NCBI GenBank assembly: GCA_947478965.1
Contig: CANJXW010000011.1
Span: 1-9,926 of the forward strand
Reading direction: 5' to 3'
Length of the DNA: 9,926 nt
From: Candidatus Nanopelagicaceae bacterium
Lineage (GTDB): Bacteria; Actinomycetota; Actinomycetes; Nanopelagicales; Nanopelagicaceae
The number at the start of each line of letters is the position of its first letter. Position 1 is the first letter of the stretch. The notes beneath the pieces were generated by a model. That model saw nothing but the letters and a program-made list of their open reading frames with translations. It was not told the DNA's origin and ran no database searches. Below, one piece after another: positions 6,558 to 9,926 of the stretch. The position numbers and the translations under genes were made by a program.

Positions 6558-7283
6558 TTAAAAGAGAGTTTGTGGCTGGCCAAGTTCGATCTCCTTAATG
6601 ATTTCTGGTCCATTATTGGCCACCACGTTGACCTGTGTAGAGATGGGATAGGCGCGAAGCCCCCTATCTGGCTCAGGAATCTTCATCACCGAGATCAGGT
6701 GATCGATCTCGCGCTCTTTCGGATCGAGCCAGTGCTCCCATCGCTCCTGCGGCATCATCACCGGCATCCGGCTATGAATCGTCGCAAGTTTCCCAACAGC
6801 TTCACGGGTAATAATCGCAGCGCATTGAATTTCTTGACCAGTCTCTGATTTCCAGCGGCTATAAATTCCCGCCATAGGAAGAAGCCCGCCTGGATTCTCA
6901 GAGGTGATGTAGAAAGGTTGTTTGGGTGGAAATTCGCCAAGTGCGCTCGCCCATTCGTAATATCCAGATGCAGGGATAAGGCATCGCGAAGTTCTAAATG
7001 CACTTCTAAATGTTGGCTTCTCAAAGACCGATTCGCTACGAGCATTGATCGCATGTGATTGTGAAGCACGCGCTTTGGTCAAGCTCTTCTCCCATGGGGC
7101 GATAATTCCCCATGATGCAGAATCAAGGACTCTGCTCTGATGTTCATCACGGATTATGTAGATCTCATTTGTCGGCGCAATATTCCAATTAAGTGGCAGT
7201 GCGCTCTCTAAGAGAGATCCATCGAGTTCAAAAGCCTCGACGATCTCATCCATTCCTTGCGCTTGCGCATAACGTCCGCACAT
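6558..7283 (-). CDS. yedK: SRAP-family abasic-site processing protein (YedK/HMCES type)
   Basis: SRAP proteins crosslink through their N-terminal cysteine to abasic sites in single-stranded DNA, shielding them during replication. This one is 241 residues. After Met removal, Cys2 (MCGRY) is the thiazolidine-forming nucleophile. NIAPT at 34-38, NARSE at 80-84 (the active-site Asn), PASGYYEW at 104-111 (Glu110) and IHSRMP at 169-174 (His170) complete the active-site set of YedK. The C-terminus has the usual VNVVANNGPE segment. The start is secure because the CGRY motif must follow the Met. The gene is divergent from aroA with a 23-bp gap and lies 60 bp upstream of sigR on the same strand, so a shared transcript is possible. 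The same SRAP-aroA head-to-head order occurs in mycobacteria. Confidence 0.95.
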   Translation of the reverse strand: MCGRYAQAQGMDEIVEAFELDGSLLESALPLNWNIAPTNEIYIIRDEHQSRVLDSASWGIIAPWEKSLTKARASQSHAINARSESVFEKPTFRSAFRTSRCLIPASGYYEWASALGEFPPKQPFYITSENPGGLLPMAGIYSRWKSETGQEIQCAAIITREAVGKLATIHSRMPVMMPQERWEHWLDPKEREIDHLISVMKIPEPDRGLRAYPISTQVNVVANNGPEIIKEIELGQPQTLF

Positions 7284-7289
7284 AGGTAG

Positions 7290-7295
7290 AGAGTA
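7290..7295 (-). promoter_or_regulatory. Putative -10 of a leaderless SRAP promoter
   Basis: On the minus strand TACTCT lies 6 nt before the SRAP ATG, and no ribosome binding site is present. It shares two bases (7294-7295) with the aroA -10 on the opposite strand. Confidence 0.45.
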
Positions 7296-7299
7296 GACT
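7294..7299 (+). promoter_or_regulatory. Putative -10 of a leaderless aroA promoter
   Basis: TAGACT lies 7 nt before the aroA ATG, which would make the A of the ATG the first transcribed base. No Shine-Dalgarno sequence is present. The corresponding -35 would fall inside the SRAP coding start and shows no strong match. Confidence 0.5.
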
Positions 7300-7306
7300 G
7301 GTATTT

Positions 7307-8629
7307 ATGTCCATCACCACCGAAAACTCGATCGAGCACTGGCTCGCTCCTTTTCGGGGGCGATCACCCATCGATGCTCGCGTGGTGATTCCTGGTTCCA
7401 AATCGGTAACAAATCGCGCTCTCATTCTGGCCGCGCAAGCTAAGACCCCATCGACTCTGCGACGTCCACTCATTTCACGAGATACCGAGTTAATGGTTGC
7501 AGGAATTCGTGCGATGGGAATGAGCGTTGAAGATATTGTCACAACTGCGGGCGAGCCAGCGTGGCTTATTACTCCAGGAAAACTCATCGGGCCGGCAAAG
7601 GTTGATGTAGGAAATGCTGGCACCGTTATGCGCTTTCTTCCTCCACTTTCGGCGCTCGCACAAGGCGATATCTCATTCGATGGTGATCCTCGATCTTACG
7701 AACGTCCACTTGCACCTGTCATCAAGGCCCTTGAAGAACTCGGAATTGAGATCGAACATGGCGGTCGCTTCTCGCTTCCTCTGGTTGTAAAAGGCAGCGG
7801 CCAGATTCCTGGTGGGTCACTCACCATTGATGCAAGTGCGTCGAGCCAATTTCTCTCTGCTCTGTTATTGATTGGCCCAAGTACAAAAAATGGAATTACC
7901 GTAACCCATAAAGGTGGAGCGCTTCCTTCGATGCCTCACATTGATATGACAGTTGAAATGCTCCGTGACTTTGGTGCAGATGTCACAGTCGATGTCGCTG
8001 CGCAGACTTGGAGCGTTAAGAGCGGTGACTTGCAAGGGTTGGATCTCGTGATCGAGCCTGACCTTTCAAATGCATCGCCTTTCCTCTCTATCGCAATGGT
8101 CTGTGGCGGAAAGATCACGATTGCAGATTGGCCAAAGAAGACAACACAACCCGGAGATCAACTTCGAGATATTTTTTCAAAGATGGGTGCGCACGTCGAA
8201 TTCACTGACGGCGGGCTAACTTTAACTGGCGCAGATTCTATTCACGGTATTGATATCGATCTACATGATGTTGGTGAGCTAACTCCATCTATCGCGGCAC
8301 TTGCAGCGCTTGCTGATTCACCTTCATACCTTCGCGGAATCGGGCATCTACGCCTCCATGAAACTGACAGGCTTGCCGCCCTTACCCGTGAAATCAACTC
8401 ACTTGGCGGAAACGTTATTGAAGAAGAGACAGCGCTGAAGATCAATCCCTCTGGCGCCTTCGGAAAAGAGCTCCACGCAGGTGTTTTTCATACCTATGAC
8501 GATCATCGCCTTGCAACTGCCGGTGCAGTTATCGGTCTTGTCGTTCCCGGAATCGAAGTTGAAAATGTTGCAACTACTCGCAAGACGCTTCCTGATTTTC
8601 CTGGCCTCTGGCAGAGTTTGGTCTCATGA
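7307..8629 (+). CDS. aroA: 3-phosphoshikimate 1-carboxyvinyltransferase (EPSP synthase)
   Basis: This enzyme joins shikimate 3-phosphate and phosphoenolpyruvate to give EPSP, the sixth step of the shikimate pathway. It has 440 residues, a full-length enzyme. Visible motifs are PGSKSVTNRAL at 29-39 (Lys32 contacts PEP and phosphate), GNAGTVMRF at 102-110, DGDPRSYERPL at 125-135, SASSQFLSALL at 177-187, GELTPS at 323-328 with Glu324 at the catalytic acid position, HETDRL at 351-356 (Glu352, Arg355), DDHRLA at 398-403 and TRKTLPDFP at 424-432 (Lys426). The sequence closely follows actinobacterial AroA such as that of Mycobacterium. I cannot decide glyphosate sensitivity by eye. The rsgA ATG overlaps the aroA TGA, so the two are co-transcribed. 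Initiation is probably leaderless. Confidence 0.97.
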   Translation: MSITTENSIEHWLAPFRGRSPIDARVVIPGSKSVTNRALILAAQAKTPSTLRRPLISRDTELMVAGIRAMGMSVEDIVTTAGEPAWLITPGKLIGPAKVDVGNAGTVMRFLPPLSALAQGDISFDGDPRSYERPLAPVIKALEELGIEIEHGGRFSLPLVVKGSGQIPGGSLTIDASASSQFLSALLLIGPSTKNGITVTHKGGALPSMPHIDMTVEMLRDFGADVTVDVAAQTWSVKSGDLQGLDLVIEPDLSNASPFLSIAMVCGGKITIADWPKKTTQPGDQLRDIFSKMGAHVEFTDGGLTLTGADSIHGIDIDLHDVGELTPSIAALAALADSPSYLRGIGHLRLHETDRLAALTREINSLGGNVIEEETALKINPSGAFGKELHAGVFHTYDDHRLATAGAVIGLVVPGIEVENVATTRKTLPDFPGLWQSLVS

Positions 8630-9657
8630 CTCCACGCGAATTCGATGAATCCGATGTTCGCATTCGTCCAGGGCGCCGTACTCGACCACGCAGTAAAGAT
8701 CGTCCCGCACATGCAGATGCAATCAAAGCTCTTGTCACAACAGTAGATCGCGGGCGAACTACTTGTCTTACCGATGATGGCACGATTATTACGGCGATGA
8801 AGGCGCGAGAACTTGGGCCAAAATCTGTCGTGGTGGGAGATCGTGTAAATATTGTTGGTGATGTTACTGGTACAGATGGAACTCTTGCGCGCATTGTTTC
8901 GCTAGATCCACGCAAGAATTCTCTTAGCCGAACCGTTGATGATGCAGCGCGCGTTGAACGCACTATCGTTGCAAATATCGATCAACTCGTCATCGTTGTA
9001 GCCGCAGCTAACCCAGAACCGCGACGTGGACTCATCGATCGTTTCCTAGTGTGCGCATTTCATGAAAATATCAAACCAATACTTCTTGTCACAAAAACTG
9101 ATATCTCGTCTATCCCTGATTTTCTTCAAGAATATAAGGCACTTGGCGTAGAAATCATGACGAGTGCAATCAAATCTGACTCTCGTGATGGTGACCTCGA
9201 ACAACTTCGCGGACTCCTTCAGGGAAAGACATCAGTCCTAGTTGGTCACTCTGGCGTTGGAAAATCCACGCTGATTAACGCACTTGTCCCTCATGCCCAT
9301 CGAATTACAGGTGATGTGAACGATACGACTGGTCGCGGACGCCATACATCTTCCAGCGCAATCGCTCTGCCCCTCGCCTCCGATCTCTCCTCGCGCGAGG
9401 GCTGGATTATCGATACCCCTGGCATACGCGCCTTTGGATTAGCTCACCTCGATTCCAACCGCATCATCGCCTCTTTCCAAGATCTCAGTGAAGTGACAGT
9501 TGGTTGTATGCCCAACTGCTCACATCATGAAATCGGCTGTCGCCTCAATGAATGGGCAGCTCCAGGGGGCGTTATCAACCCAGAGCGAAGCGCACGCGTT
9601 GCAAGTTTGCGCTCACTTTTGGAGCTTAAAGATTCAAATCCTCCCGCGATAGACTGA
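8626..9657 (+). CDS. rsgA: Ribosome small-subunit-dependent GTPase A
   Basis: RsgA is a circularly permuted GTPase that checks and completes late assembly of the 30S subunit. It has 343 residues. A basic N-terminal extension (about 11-27) precedes the OB-fold (about 33-95). The permuted G domain then runs in the order G4 (TKTD at 156-159), G1 Walker A (GHSGVGKST at 207-215), a G2 region near TTGRGRHT (234-241) and G3 (DTPG at 263-266). A C-terminal zinc segment follows with C294, C298, H300 and C305. G4 has Thr in place of the usual Asn of NKxD, which is tolerated in this family. The ATG overlaps the aroA stop by 4 nt (ATGA), indicating coupling, and hisN starts 4 nt after the stop. There is little doubt about the family. 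Confidence 0.96.
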   Translation: MTPREFDESDVRIRPGRRTRPRSKDRPAHADAIKALVTTVDRGRTTCLTDDGTIITAMKARELGPKSVVVGDRVNIVGDVTGTDGTLARIVSLDPRKNSLSRTVDDAARVERTIVANIDQLVIVVAAANPEPRRGLIDRFLVCAFHENIKPILLVTKTDISSIPDFLQEYKALGVEIMTSAIKSDSRDGDLEQLRGLLQGKTSVLVGHSGVGKSTLINALVPHAHRITGDVNDTTGRGRHTSSSAIALPLASDLSSREGWIIDTPGIRAFGLAHLDSNRIIASFQDLSEVTVGCMPNCSHHEIGCRLNEWAAPGGVINPERSARVASLRSLLELKDSNPPAID

Positions 9658-9661
9658 GGAC

Positions 9662-9926
9662 ATGGCACACACGAGAGCAGAAGATTTAGCCCTTGCCCTT
9701 CAGTTAGCTGATATCGCGGATGCAATAACTCTCGATCGTTATCAAGCGATGGATCTTGTTGTGACAAATAAACCAGATAACACCCCGGTTACTGATGCAG
9801 ATAAAGCTACCGAATTAGCAATTCGCGAAAAGTTAGAATCGCTACGTCCGCATGATGCCATCGTTGGTGAAGAATTTGGCGGAGTGCCAAGCGATGCAAC
9901 AACCCAAAGCGCCAAAAGATATTGGG
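9662..9926 (+). CDS. hisN: Histidinol-phosphatase of the inositol monophosphatase family, N-terminal part (cut by window edge)
   Basis: This is a magnesium-dependent phosphatase, probably removing phosphate from histidinol phosphate in histidine synthesis. The first 88 residues are visible before the window ends. The N-terminal helix [19 protein letters not shown] (9-27) is followed by [16 protein letters not shown] (36-51), the typical segment of the family's first metal-loop region. GEEFG at 69-73 supplies Glu70, the first metal ligand. The DPLDGT and WDxAA motifs lie outside the window. It begins 4 nt after rsgA, and the aroA-rsgA-hisN order is common in actinobacteria, which favours HisN over a general inositol monophosphatase. 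A GAGGA lies too near the ATG to be an ideal ribosome binding site. Confidence 0.88.
   Translation, partial: MAHTRAEDLALALQLADIADAITLDRYQAMDLVVTNKPDNTPVTDADKATELAIREKLESLRPHDAIVGEEFGGVPSDATTQSAKRYW

Noticed and set aside
6498..6600. SigR autoregulatory promoter (GGAAT, 18-19 nt, GTT) upstream of sigR
   Set aside because: I looked on the minus strand and found no GGAAT-like box at the right distance from a GTT.
9505..9540. Unusual zinc-ligand spacing in RsgA (C-x3-C-x-H-x4-C against C-x4-C-x-H-x5-C in E. coli)
   Set aside because: All four ligands are present, and shorter spacing seems usual in actinobacterial RsgA as far as I recall, so it is not evidence of a defect.
1..9926. Mobile elements, CRISPR arrays, tRNA or other RNA genes, defence systems
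   Set aside because: I saw no transposase or phage gene, no regularly spaced repeats and no cloverleaf-like segment. The gaps are too short to hold most of these.

Overview
The window is an ordinary chromosomal segment from a free-living actinobacterium. Base composition is about half GC, judged by eye. That is low for the phylum and fits streamlined freshwater lineages such as Nanopelagicales (acI), although the lineage is an inference. The actinobacterial placement rests on gene content: a fused E2/E1 2-oxoglutarate dehydrogenase (Kgd/OdhA type), a nickel superoxide dismutase with its own maturation peptidase, a SigR/RsrA thiol-redox switch, and the aroA-rsgA-hisN order with an SRAP gene divergent to aroA.

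Layout. 1-249 (-): the 5' end of a short-chain dehydrogenase, cut by the window edge. 250-411: divergent intergenic region. 418-4137 (+): kgd, a TCA-cycle enzyme. 4201-4590 (-) and 4636-5034 (+): a divergent pair, the S26-family peptidase (sodX type) and sodN. 7283 down to 5074 (-): a leftward stress cluster of SRAP abasic-site protein, ECF sigma factor SigR, zinc anti-sigma RsrA and a hotdog thioesterase. 7307-9926 (+): aroA, rsgA and a partial hisN, tightly packed with a 4-nt overlap and a 4-nt gap.

How the genes work together. The sodX-like peptidase should cleave the SodN propeptide so that the His-Cys nickel hook becomes the new N-terminus. RsrA should hold SigR inactive until its zinc-site thiols are oxidised; the two genes overlap by ATGA and the thioesterase follows after 3 nt. 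AroA makes EPSP for aromatic synthesis, RsgA matures the 30S subunit, and HisN dephosphorylates histidinol phosphate; these three are held together by synteny rather than by one pathway.

Translation signals fall into two classes. kgd, sodN and rsrA have strong AGGAG-type sites. aroA, sigR and SRAP have none, but each carries a TANNNT -10-like hexamer 6-7 nt before the ATG, as expected for leaderless mRNAs. The SRAP and aroA hexamers overlap in a 23-bp divergent gap.

I found no mobile element, CRISPR array, RNA gene or clearly new system. The more unusual points are the overlapping leaderless promoters, the thioesterase attached to sigR-rsrA with apparent changes at FlK catalytic positions, the long acidic tail on RsrA, a 4 x 7-bp tandem repeat after kgd, and a start-site correction for kgd. 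No gene-free stretch exceeds 300 bases; the longest is 250-417.
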